Source: a virus. Taken from it: 23,331 bases of DNA. The stretch is taken from positions 1-23,331 of the IMG/VR virus record IMGVR_UViG_3300018432_000047. One strand, written 5' to 3'. A model generated the notes under the pieces. The model was not told the DNA's origin, ran no database searches, and saw nothing but the letters and a program-made list of their open reading frames with translations. The first letter of the stretch is position 1. Each line of letters starts with the position of its first letter. Positions 15,634 to 21,310 of this stretch are shown piece by piece. Position numbers and translations under genes: made by a program.

Positions 15634-16284
15634 ATGCGTATTCTCAAGTTCTCGGCCGCCGCCCTCTTTCTGATCTACGCGGCCGGCTTCGCTCTGTTCG
15701 CAAGCCCGGCCGGCGCGCAGCCCGCGCCCGCCGATCCCGTCGTCGTCACCAACCCGGCAGGCGACACGACGACCGTCACGACTACGCCGGCGGGCGACGA
15801 TACGACGGTAATCAATACGCCTGCCGATCAGCCGACGACGGTCGAGACGGGCGACAATACGACCGTCGTTCTCCCCGTGGGCTCGTGGGTCGAACAGTTC
15901 ACCGCTGCGTTCCGCGACCTTGCGATTACGGCGCTGGGGCTTGTCCTGCTGTGGGCTTCTAGGCTCTTGCCCGAAGGCATTCGCCAGTACATCAATGCGG
16001 AGCGCATCAAAGCGGCCGAGCAGCTTCTTGGTAAGGCGGTCGATGCAGGGTTCAACGCCGTGAAGGGCGCGACCAAGGGCAAGGTGGTCGAGATCAACGT
16101 CGGCTCGTCGCTGGTAGCGGCGGGCGCTCAGTACGCAGTCGATAACGGGCCGGCGGCTCTCATCAAGTGGCTAGGGGGACCGGAAGGCGTCAAGGAAAAG
16201 GTTGCGGCCCGCCTTGATCTAGGGGCCGATCTCACCACTAAGGCCGTGCTGGCAGGAGCCCCGCCAGTCGTGGGAAAAAGGTAA
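15634..16284 (+). CDS. Exported membrane protein of the lysis block, possible LLH-type holin
   Basis: 216 residues. A signal peptide is likely (hydrophobic 7-23, then SPAGA before Q29). Residues 40-72 are three Thr-rich 11-residue repeats (NPAGDTTTVTT, TPAGDDTTVIN, TPADQPTTVET). A membrane helix covers 93-112 (FRDLAITALGLVLLWASRLL). The C-terminal 100 residues are amphipathic (EQLLGKAVDAGFNAVKG, VAAGAQYAVDNGPAALIKWL). One membrane segment plus this helical tail recalls LLH/holin superfamily 6 proteins, but the long Thr-rich part is unusual. Binding site: CAGGAGAA. The zero frame stops directly after a slippery sequence, and a -1 shift would add 25 basic residues. Confidence 0.65.
   Translation: MRILKFSAAALFLIYAAGFALFASPAGAQPAPADPVVVTNPAGDTTTVTTTPAGDDTTVINTPADQPTTVETGDNTTVVLPVGSWVEQFTAAFRDLAITALGLVLLWASRLLPEGIRQYINAERIKAAEQLLGKAVDAGFNAVKGATKGKVVEINVGSSLVAAGAQYAVDNGPAALIKWLGGPEGVKEKVAARLDLGADLTTKAVLAGAPPVVGKR
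16272..16278 (+). promoter_or_regulatory. Possible -1 frameshift site GGGAAAA
   Basis: In the zero frame the gene ends GTG-GGA-AAA-AGG-TAA. The bases G-GGA-AAA fit X-XXY-YYZ, and a -1 shift gives GGG-AAA and bypasses the stop two codons later. The new frame is open to 16355. Alternatively the run of five A bases marks an indel mutation or a sequencing error. Confidence 0.45.
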
Positions 16285-16355
16285 GCCGGCGACCCGTTCG
16301 TGATTGGATCGTCGGCAAGGTCATAGACCGCGCGCTCAAGAGGTTCGGAAGTTGA
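16278..16355 (+). CDS. Possible frameshift extension of the exported lysis-block membrane protein
   Basis: This -1 frame segment encodes 25 residues including VRDWIVGKVIDRALKRFG, a basic amphipathic helix, and then a TGA. There is no ATG, GTG or TTG in frame within it, so it can be made only by frameshifting from the 15634 gene (total about 240 residues). Codon choice (ATC, GTC, GGC, AAG, GCG, CTC) matches the neighbouring genes, which supports real coding. It may be a former C-terminus detached by an indel. Confidence 0.42.
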   Translation, partial: KVSRRPVRDWIVGKVIDRALKRFGS

Positions 16356-16419
16356 ATAGGCCGGGGGGCCGCGCTGCCGCACAGTGCAGCCCTCTCGCCA
16401 TCAAAAAGGACCTTTAGCC

Positions 16420-16704
16420 GTGGAAGCGTTTTGGACCCAGATCGTAACTTTTCTCATCCAAGGCGGCGGAGGTTTCGGGGTAGCGGCGGCCGCCGAGGGA
16501 CTTATCATCTGGCGGCTGTTCGATCTCCTGATGAAGAGCCACGACGCACGGCTCGCGGATAAGGACGCGGCGACCAAGGCGGCGGAGGCCACGACGAAAG
16601 CGGCGGCAGCGCTTGCGGATGAACTGCGTCGGGGGATGACGGAGAGAGCCGCTGAACTAGAGCGACTAACCTCGTTGCTCCAAAAGCAGAGGGGTAGGCC
16701 ATGA
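16420..16704 (+). CDS. Single-TM protein with coiled-coil tail (holin- or spanin-like)
   Basis: The GTG at 16420 is preferred because AAAAAGGA (16404-16410 region) precedes it; an upstream GTG at 16384 lacks such a site. The product is 94 residues. Residues 1-35 hold one membrane segment (FWTQIVTFLIQGGGGFGVAA through EGLIIWRLFDLLM). The rest is a charged heptad-like helix from HDARLADKDAATKAAEATTK to LERLTSLLQKQRG. This topology fits an inner-membrane spanin subunit or a class of small phage holins, and both choices are inferred from the lysis-block position. It overlaps the next gene by four bases (ATGA). Confidence 0.62.
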   Translation: MEAFWTQIVTFLIQGGGGFGVAAAAEGLIIWRLFDLLMKSHDARLADKDAATKAAEATTKAAAALADELRRGMTERAAELERLTSLLQKQRGRP

Positions 16705-16928
16705 GTGTAAGGACTGTCCTGATGGTGCTATTTTTTGGCCCTCCGAAGGCAGAGCTTCTTTCGGCGAAAGCGCCGCCCGAGGTTACGGCGGAGGGGATGC
16801 GCGCGACCATTCGTCCGGCGCAGAGCCGCCTTCAAAAAGCGCACGTCGGGTTTACCGATGCAGTCGCGGGCGTCGTTGCCGAGAACGAAAAACTGAGGAA
16901 CCGCACCGATGCCTCGCCGTATCATTAA
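16701..16928 (+). CDS. Small protein of the lysis block, unknown
   Basis: 75 residues. The start ATG overlaps the stop of the previous gene (ATGA), and AGAGGGG lies upstream. A short hydrophobic start (VRTVLMVLFFGPP) is too brief for a confident membrane helix and has no lipobox cysteine, so it is not an Rz1-type spanin. The remainder is helical (SRLQKAHVGFTDAVAGVVAE). It overlaps the next gene by 20 bases. Tight coupling to membrane genes suggests a regulatory or antiholin-like role, but nothing in the sequence proves it. Confidence 0.55.
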   Translation: MSVRTVLMVLFFGPPKAELLSAKAPPEVTAEGMRATIRPAQSRLQKAHVGFTDAVAGVVAENEKLRNRTDASPYH

Positions 16929-17424
16929 AAGCGTCCGTATCCGGTGGGCGCTCGCGATCATCGCCGCCTTTTGGGCGACCACGTTTTTTGTGCCAACGCG
17001 CGTCCTAGCGCTGACCCTTACCCTAACCCTCGCGGCGCTTTCGTTCGGCGTCATCGTCAAATATGGGAGGCAGGTCATCGTCTCGGTATTCGAGGATGAC
17101 CTCGGGCCGGTTTCGCAACTTGCGACCGGCATCCTGATCGGATTTACCGGCCTGCTGATCGGGCTGCTTTGGGCGATCGCCTCGCGGGCTGTTCCGGGTG
17201 GCGACTGGATGCTGTCCTCGCCGATGGTCCCGTTCTATCTCTTGCTCTACAACCTCGCTGCCGCCCTGCATATTACGGCGCGGCGCACGGGTTACGGTAA
17301 GGTCCCGCCGGGCGATTGGGCAATGCTGGCGTTCGCGATTGTCGGGGGCCTCGCGCTCGCGGCTATCATGGTTGAACTAGAGATCGTCGGCATCGTCCGG
17401 CCTCCTCCCCCGTCGTCACCCTAA
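16909..17424 (+). CDS. Multi-pass membrane protein ending the rightward lysis block
   Basis: 171 residues. Five probable membrane helices are near 12-28, 32-51, 71-93, 105-124 and 137-163, for example LATGILIGFTGLLIGLLWAI and MLAFAIVGGLALAAIMVELE. A basic N-terminus (MPRRIIKSVRIR) suggests the N-terminus is cytoplasmic. A FEDD loop lies between helices 2 and 3. The C-terminus ends in RPPPPSSP. GAGGAA precedes the ATG. It overlaps the previous gene by 20 bases and the opposite-strand small ORF by 4 bases. It could be a holin, a lysis regulator or a superinfection-exclusion protein; the family is not recognised. Confidence 0.68.
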   Translation: MPRRIIKSVRIRWALAIIAAFWATTFFVPTRVLALTLTLTLAALSFGVIVKYGRQVIVSVFEDDLGPVSQLATGILIGFTGLLIGLLWAIASRAVPGGDWMLSSPMVPFYLLLYNLAAALHITARRTGYGKVPPGDWAMLAFAIVGGLALAAIMVELEIVGIVRPPPPSSP

Positions 17425-17669
17425 CTCAGCGGCTCGCGCTCCTCATCCTTGCTCGGCGGCGGGACGGGTTGAGCGCGGCCCCTCGTCGCTTGGTTCGCCC
17501 GGCGGCGAGGGGCATCTTCCTCCTGACGGTCCGGTTTCCCCCAATGGGCCGGACCTACCTGCCCCGGTGCTTCGGCACCGGGGCCTTTTGTCGTTTCTAG
17601 GGCCTCGCGTTGCCAGCGCGATATCTCGATCAGCATCGCCTCGGCGACCTCATCGGGCGCGAGCCGCAC
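17421..17669 (-). CDS. Small hydrophilic ORF after the lipoprotein gene
   Basis: 82 residues from a GTG that follows the lipoprotein stop by 5 bases, with AAAGG close upstream. The first 27 residues look like genuine protein (RLAPDEVAEAMLIEISRWQR). The rest is low-complexity and proline/arginine-rich (PDRQEEDAPRRRANQATRG), and the segment that gives KGPGAEAP is the reverse of a strong rightward terminator hairpin. Its end overlaps the convergent membrane-protein gene by 4 bases. It is either a small real gene with a disordered tail or an accidental ORF. Confidence 0.45.
   Translation of the reverse strand: MRLAPDEVAEAMLIEISRWQREALETTKGPGAEAPGQVGPAHWGKPDRQEEDAPRRRANQATRGRAQPVPPPSKDEEREPLS
17561..17598 (+). 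terminator. TTCG-loop terminator closing the lysis block
   Basis: GCCCCGGTGC (17561-17570) and GCACCGGGGC (17575-17584) pair perfectly around TTCG, followed by CTTTTGTCGTTT. A weaker hairpin, GGTCCGG (17528-17534) with CCGGACC (17549-17555), lies just before it. It would stop rightward transcription before it collides with the leftward operon. Confidence 0.88.
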
Positions 17670-17674
17670 GGCCT

Positions 17675-17800
17675 TTAGCTCTCGCAGAGGACGCAGCGAG
17701 GCGGCGAGAGGATATCGGGCGCGAAGGGCGTCGGCCCGGTCGGGACCGTCGCGCAGCCCGCGAGGGCCAGCAGGATCGTCAGTAGGATAGCAATACGCAT
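17675..17800 (-). CDS. 41-residue proline-rich lipoprotein (o-spanin- or exclusion-like)
   Basis: The ATG at 17800 follows GGAGAG at good spacing. The protein starts MRIAILLTILLALAGC, a textbook lipoprotein signal with lipobox LAGC, so Cys16 would be acylated. The mature part has only 26 residues, with prolines at close intervals (TVPTGPTPFAPDILSPP), and ends CVLCES, giving a CxxC pair. Size, lipid anchor and proline content recall Rz1 outer-membrane spanins, and small phage exclusion lipoproteins such as T5 Llp are another possibility. It is on the strand opposite to the lysis cassette, which is unusual for a spanin. It lies 69 bases after the leftward operon's last long gene. Function not established. 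Confidence 0.75.
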   Translation of the reverse strand: MRIAILLTILLALAGCATVPTGPTPFAPDILSPPRCVLCES

Positions 17801-17835
17801 TTCTTTCTCTCCGTGTTGGCGGGTATCGCCAGTGA

Positions 17836-17856
17836 GGGCGCCCGGATTGGGCGCCC
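17836..17856. other. Perfect 8-bp GC hairpin between leftward genes
   Basis: GGGCGCCC occurs at 17836-17843 and again at 17849-17856, five bases apart, and because it is self-complementary the two copies form a hairpin on either strand. No T-run follows. It lies between the 375-residue gene and the lipoprotein gene and may mark a processing or pause site. Confidence 0.4.
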
Positions 17857-17869
17857 CGGCTTGCGTTAC

Positions 17870-18997
17870 TTATCGCTCAACCTCGTATTCCTTGGTGACG
17901 AACCCGAGGCCGGCGTCGCCTCGGACGTGATGCTCGCGCCAGACGATCATCTTCTCGCACTTGGCGCAGATCGCGTGGTCGCCCTCGACAAGCTCGGGGA
18001 CGGGCAGGTGCCGGCAGGCGCGCACGCCCTGCCGATACTCGGCGAGCATCCAGTGCCCGCGAACCTCATGCGCCCGGCGGGGCGTGCCCGGCATCGCCGG
18101 CGCCCGCTCGTCAAGGATGCGCTGAACGTGCGTCCGCGTCCCGTGGATCGTGCAAACGTGGCTATCGAGGTAAGCGATCGAGTTGCGGCGATGCAGGAAC
18201 CGTCCGCTGGGCTCGACGTGCTGATAGCGGATCGGCGCGCAGTTGATCAGCGCGAGGACGGTAACGAGGAACCGGAGATCGCCCCGGCTCTCTTTGGTGG
18301 CTGTCTCAACCGCCTTTGTCGCGTTATCGACGCCCTCCGTTTTGGGGCTGTTGAGAAACAAGTCCATGATCGGGCGCCAGACGCACGCCTCGGGGAGCGA
18401 CCCGCCGCGCGCGACGAGCGCGGGCGTCTGATCGGCGATACCCTCGGCGTCTCCCCGATATCCCCAACCCCGCAACATGATCTCGTCTATGACCGGGGCG
18501 AGATCGACGGGCGGCTCGGCCATATCCTCGCGCCCCGATCCGAGAACCTGTCCGGCCGGCCAGAGAAACGCGTCCCCTTCGTCGCCTCGGCCGGCAGCAA
18601 GGCCGGCGGCGAACCAATCGATCCCCTCGCCGGCCTTCTCGCGATGCAAGAGGAACCCGCCGAGCCCGCGATCCTCGCCGTCATAGTCCGGCGCCGACGT
18701 GCCGATCGCGATCTGCGTCCGAACGCGATGCTCCTGATCGAACTCGATCCAGACGGCCGGGAAGGGGAGGCGGGCGAGCACGGCGCGCGCGAGGATCACG
18801 TCGGGCTGGACCGAGGCGAAGTGGATCGCCTCGGTCACGAACTCGTTCGATAGCGTGAAGCGCCGGGCGCTGCGGAGCGTCCGGCGAAGGGTGGCGAAGC
18901 CGGGCGCTCCCGCCTCTTGAACCTTGCGCGGGAACTTGCGGAGGGCGTGCCACGGATCGGCGAGATACGCCTGCGCCTTGTCGGCGAGGGTCTTCAC
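17870..18997 (-). CDS. Uncharacterised conserved phage protein with Cys/His C-terminal region
   Basis: The GTG at 18997 overlaps the upstream stop (GTGA) and gives 375 residues; longer forms would run through the preceding gene. The N-terminus is helical (LADPWHALRKFPRKVQEAG). The middle has VWIEFDQEHRVRTQI and LFLNSPKTEGVD. The last 75 residues have RRAHEVRGHWMLAEYR, then a CRH pair at 328-330, ICAKCEKMIVW (C344, C347) and DAGLGFVTKEYEVE. This ending occurs in a family of unnamed phage proteins that I recognise by pattern but not by function. The cysteines and histidines suggest zinc binding. It is the last and largest of four coupled genes. The 346-residue frame on the opposite strand is rejected as its shadow. 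Confidence 0.82.
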   Translation of the reverse strand: MKTLADKAQAYLADPWHALRKFPRKVQEAGAPGFATLRRTLRSARRFTLSNEFVTEAIHFASVQPDVILARAVLARLPFPAVWIEFDQEHRVRTQIAIGTSAPDYDGEDRGLGGFLLHREKAGEGIDWFAAGLAAGRGDEGDAFLWPAGQVLGSGREDMAEPPVDLAPVIDEIMLRGWGYRGDAEGIADQTPALVARGGSLPEACVWRPIMDLFLNSPKTEGVDNATKAVETATKESRGDLRFLVTVLALINCAPIRYQHVEPSGRFLHRRNSIAYLDSHVCTIHGTRTHVQRILDERAPAMPGTPRRAHEVRGHWMLAEYRQGVRACRHLPVPELVEGDHAICAKCEKMIVWREHHVRGDAGLGFVTKEYEVER

Positions 18998-19449
18998 GCC
19001 TCGCCCCCGATCTTGCCGTGCTTGGCTTCCCACGCGGCGAGGCGATCGGCGCCCTCGGGCGTGAGCGCGCGCGCTTCGGTAAGCAGGCCCTCCTCGATCA
19101 GCGCCTCGACCATGCGGCGAGAGGCCCCGCCCATCGAGCGCGAGCGGCGCCAATGGGGCGAGCCGTAGCTTTCCGTCTCCCAATACTCCCAAGGGCCGTG
19201 CCCCTCGCGGACGGCATGCAGGCATCCGGCCTGCCGCTTGGTGAGGACGTGGTTCTTCGCGCGCTCGGCCCGGCGCTCGGCCTCGGCGGCGTTGCTACGC
19301 TCGCGCGCGGCGCGATCCTCGCGCTCCGATACAAGCTCGCGCTCGATCTTGAGGGCGATCAGGTGCTGCTGGCTCGCGCGAAGGGCGGCGATCGTCGCGA
19401 GCGCTTCGTCCTCGGAAAGGCGCGGCTCGATAAAGAGGGGGCGGGTCAC
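18994..19449 (-). CDS. Coiled-coil and winged-helix-like early protein, unknown
   Basis: 151 residues from a GTG at 19449 with AAGGGGGG upstream; GTGA overlaps link it to both neighbours. Residues 20-68 are a charged coiled coil (LKIERELVSEREDRAARERS). Residues 70-150 resemble a winged-helix domain: VLTKRQAGCLHAVREGHGPW, then SMGGASRRMVEALIEEGLLT and EARALTPEGADRLAAWE. The last part matches the helix-turn-helix-plus-wing style of proteins in which a helix ends GLL and a strand ends LTPEG. A DNA-binding or regulatory role is inferred. Confidence 0.72.
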   Translation of the reverse strand: MTRPLFIEPRLSEDEALATIAALRASQQHLIALKIERELVSEREDRAARERSNAAEAERRAERAKNHVLTKRQAGCLHAVREGHGPWEYWETESYGSPHWRRSRSMGGASRRMVEALIEEGLLTEARALTPEGADRLAAWEAKHGKIGGEA

Positions 19450-19949
19450 TTGCGACCCCCCTTGTCGAGGCGGTCGAGGACCATCAGCTTGAACGCCTGC
19501 CGGTTCGCCGGGGAAATCTGCCGATAAGCAAACGCGAGTTGATCGAGCGCGCGATCGAGGCGGGTTTCCTTCGCGGCCTTCGCCTCCTCAAGGGCGGATT
19601 GCTTCCTTGCGTTCGCTACGCGATCCTCGGCAACAAAGGCGTCGATGATCTCGCTAGCATACGGCTGGAGCCACTTTAGGGAGCCTACCCGAAGGGTTCG
19701 GATTAGGCCGTCACTCTCGACCGACGCCTCGCCGGAATAGACGCCTCCGACCGCTGCGGGAGCCCCCTTGGCTTCGTAGAGGCTCGCGTGCTTTTCGATA
19801 TAGCTCGCCGACTGCCCGGCGATACGATCGAGCTTTTCGCGCGGGATAAAATAGGCACCGAGCTTGCCGCTAGGGAGGAAGCGGCGGCCGAGATAGACGA
19901 TCTCGGTTGTCGCCAATTCGGCGTGCTGCGTATCGCGTTCCCCGCTCAT
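19446..19949 (-). CDS. Unknown early protein, coiled-coil C-terminus
   Basis: The ATG at 19949 overlaps the previous gene's stop (ATGA), giving 167 residues. An in-frame start at 20057 would lie inside the previous gene and is not used. Residues 10-45 contain TEIVYLGRRFLPSGKLGAYF. The middle has the beta-rich text APAAVGGVYSGEASVES. Residues 110-167 are helical and charged (DRVANARKQSALEEAKAAKE, RLDRALDQLAFAYRQI). No known catalytic motif is visible. Its ribosome binding site is weak, so expression probably depends on translational coupling to the 75-residue gene. Confidence 0.72.
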   Translation of the reverse strand: MSGERDTQHAELATTEIVYLGRRFLPSGKLGAYFIPREKLDRIAGQSASYIEKHASLYEAKGAPAAVGGVYSGEASVESDGLIRTLRVGSLKWLQPYASEIIDAFVAEDRVANARKQSALEEAKAAKETRLDRALDQLAFAYRQISPANRQAFKLMVLDRLDKGGRK

Positions 19950-20173
19950 TCGTTGAACCACGCGCGGGCGGCCTCGGGGAACCGGGCGAACATGACCGCC
20001 TTGAGAAGGTCGGCCTGATAGTGGGCCTGCGGCGGCGTCCCGGTCGCCTTCGGCCAAGCCGCAACGGCGGCGTCGAGGGCCTTGTCGTGCATCCGGGCCA
20101 GTTCATCGAACCGGCACTCAAGGGCCTCGCGGACCTGCTCGAACGCGGCGGCGGGCATCTTGTCGTGGGTCAT
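19946..20173 (-). CDS. First gene of the leftward operon, small unknown protein
   Basis: 75 residues from the ATG at 20173. A TTG three codons upstream is less likely because it would leave almost no space from the GAGAGG site. The protein is helical (AFEQVREALECRFDELARMH, then HYQADLLKAVMFARFPEAAR) with no membrane segment. It opens the operon 20173 to 17870, and three later genes are coupled by ATGA or GTGA overlaps. An inverted repeat overlaps its ribosome binding site, so translation of the whole operon may be controlled here. Confidence 0.72.
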   Translation of the reverse strand: MTHDKMPAAAFEQVREALECRFDELARMHDKALDAAVAAWPKATGTPPQAHYQADLLKAVMFARFPEAARAWFNE

Positions 20174-20185
20174 TTCAATCAATCC

Positions 20186-20208
20186 TCTCGGTCAATCCAA
20201 TACCGAGA
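20186..20208 (-). promoter_or_regulatory. Inverted repeat overlapping the leftward operon ribosome binding site
   Basis: TCTCGGT (20186-20192) and ACCGAGA (20202-20208) are perfectly complementary, nine bases apart. In the leftward transcript the downstream arm contains the GAGA of the GAGAGG ribosome binding site. It can act as a DNA operator or as an RNA hairpin hiding the site. Confidence 0.5.
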
Positions 20209-20223
20209 AGATAGGCGCTGAGT

Positions 20224-20236
20224 TGGATTTAATCCA
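20224..20236. promoter_or_regulatory. Palindromic operator candidate TGGATTTAATCCA
   Basis: Two perfect 6-base half-sites flank one central T. The half-site AATCCA occurs again at 20195-20200 inside the neighbouring inverted repeat. Location between divergent genes suits a phage repressor or regulator site; no promoter is certain. Confidence 0.45.
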
Positions 20237-20327
20237 CGCCGCGCAGTAGAAATCCGTTCTTATTCCGGGCGGAGTTGGAAATGGCATTGCGCGGCGCAGG
20301 GGCGCGGCGTAGCTTCCCCGCCATTGC

Positions 20328-20350
20328 CGGGCAGCCCTCGGGGCGGCCCG
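20328..20350 (+). other. GC-rich hairpin in the leader of the small acidic protein gene
   Basis: CGGGC (20328-20332) and GCCCG (20346-20350) pair, then a single mismatch, then GCCC with GGGC around a TCG loop. It lies 31 bases before the start codon of the next gene. Function unknown. Confidence 0.4.
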
Positions 20351-20380
20351 ATCAACCCGAAAAACTGAGAGGCAAATCGA

Positions 20381-20659
20381 ATGACGACGACCGTCAAAGT
20401 GACGACCAACGGAAACTACGTCGCGACCGTGAAGATCAACGACGAGGACAAGGGCGTTGTCGGCCCCGGCTCGATGCGCTCGCGCGACTTCGGCATCCCG
20501 CACGGCGACATCACTACGATCGAGATCGAGGAGCGCGAAGCGACGGCCGAGGAAGTCGAGGCGAGCAATCAGACCGGCGCCGACGCCGATCAGGGCGGCG
20601 ACGGCGCCGAAGTCCAGACTGAGGCGAAGCGCCTCGACAAGGACGATAGCGCGGTCTAA
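20381..20659 (+). CDS. Small acidic phage protein, unknown
   Basis: 92 residues with GAGAGG before the ATG. The first 55 residues form a likely beta domain (TTTVKVTTNGNYVATVKIND, then RSRDFGIPHGDITTIEIEER). The remainder is disordered and strongly acidic (GADADQGGDGAEVQTEAK). It is transcribed alone, divergently from the leftward operon, and is followed by a strong terminator, which suggests its own promoter. DNA mimicry or host takeover could explain the acidity, but the negative tail alone is weak evidence. I know similar small proteins in phages of alphaproteobacteria only by general pattern. Confidence 0.72.
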   Translation: MTTTVKVTTNGNYVATVKINDEDKGVVGPGSMRSRDFGIPHGDITTIEIEEREATAEEVEASNQTGADADQGGDGAEVQTEAKRLDKDDSAV

Positions 20660-20689
20660 CTCCGCACCCCTCCCGCCGAAGGGATCGAG

Positions 20690-20728
20690 GAGCCTCCGCG
20701 TTCGCGCGGGGGCTCTTTTGTCGTTTCT
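20690..20728 (+). terminator. TTCG-loop terminator after the small acidic protein gene
   Basis: GAGCCTCCGCG (20690-20700) and CGCGGGGGCTC (20705-20715) pair over 11 positions, one a G-T wobble, around TTCG. TTTTGTCGTTTC follows, the same tail as at the terminator near 17586. It also separates convergent genes. Confidence 0.9.
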
Positions 20729-20746
20729 GCTATCCTATTGCAGCAA

Positions 20747-20947
20747 TCAACCCATCCAATGTGAGCGACCGAGGAGCTTGTTGATCTCGTTCGCGATAAC
20801 GCCTGCCGCTCGGTCGGCCTCTCGGAACTCGGCGGAGTCCATCCCGTGCCTGCCCAGCACTTCGAGCGCGTGGTTCGCGGCAGCTACGAAGTCAACGTAT
20901 AGCTCTCGATGCTTGGCGTGCTGTTCGGGGGTGAGCGTCTCGGCCAT
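20747..20947 (-). CDS. Small helical protein, unknown
   Basis: 66 residues, with a strong GGAGG nine bases before the ATG. The sequence is almost wholly helical (AETLTPEQHAKHRELYVDFV, then LEVLGRHGMDSAEFREADRA) and ends LLGRSHWMG. There is no signal peptide, Cys or metal motif. It is a single gene with a candidate promoter just upstream and convergent to the small acidic protein gene. Function unknown. Confidence 0.72.
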   Translation of the reverse strand: MAETLTPEQHAKHRELYVDFVAAANHALEVLGRHGMDSAEFREADRAAGVIANEINKLLGRSHWMG

Positions 20948-20976
20948 CGCGGTCCTCCATGCAATTCCAAGCTGAG

Positions 20977-21006
20977 ATATTACTCGCTGCCGGGGCCTTT
21001 TGTCGT
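20977..21006 (-). promoter_or_regulatory. Candidate sigma70-type promoter for the 66-residue gene
   Basis: On the minus strand ACGACA (21006-21001) and TAATAT (20982-20977) are 18 bases apart and lie 30 bases upstream of the gene's start. The -10 is a fair match and the -35 is weak. This spot is one of the few AT-rich ones in the region. Confidence 0.35.
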
Positions 21007-21043
21007 ATCCGAGGACGGCCGACCTTTATGGTAGATCGCCGGC

Positions 21044-21310
21044 ATGGCCTCCCCCTTAGCGATCGCCGCCCCGTCCGCTTTCCGTCCCGTCGTGGTCGAG
21101 ATCAACAGCGCCGCGCACCGGGCATGCACCTGCCCGAAGGACTGCGGCCGGATGCTAGTTGCCGAGTGGCCGAAGGCCGGGCGCGGGCCGGCGTATCAAG
21201 CGGCGCTACGGGCCTGCCTCGCCGCGCTTGAGGGAACCGGCTCGGCCGACGCCGCCCGGCGCGCGTTCGTCGCGGCCGCGCGCGAGGCCGATATCTACGT
21301 GAGGGGGTAA
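21044..21310 (+). CDS. Small cysteine-containing phage protein, unknown
   Basis: 88 residues from an ATG with no good ribosome binding site, so it may be leaderless or the start may be wrong. The motif ACTCPKDCGRM holds three cysteines that could bind a metal. The rest is helical (GRGPAYQAALRACLAALEGT, then SADAARRAFVAAAREADIYV). It lies divergent to the 66-residue gene across a 96-base gap and is followed by a hairpin at 21387. The function is unknown. Regular codon use and steady alanine helices make it more likely real than accidental. Confidence 0.65.
   Translation: MASPLAIAAPSAFRPVVVEINSAAHRACTCPKDCGRMLVAEWPKAGRGPAYQAALRACLAALEGTGSADAARRAFVAAAREADIYVRG

Noticed and set aside
16384-16419. 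Upstream GTG start for the single-TM coiled-coil protein
   Set aside because: No ribosome binding site precedes it, whereas AAAAAGGA precedes the GTG at 16420.
17813-18853. 346-residue plus-strand open frame
   Set aside because: The opposite frame (17870-18997) has a GTGA overlap with its upstream neighbour, a family-like Cys/His ending and better codon use.
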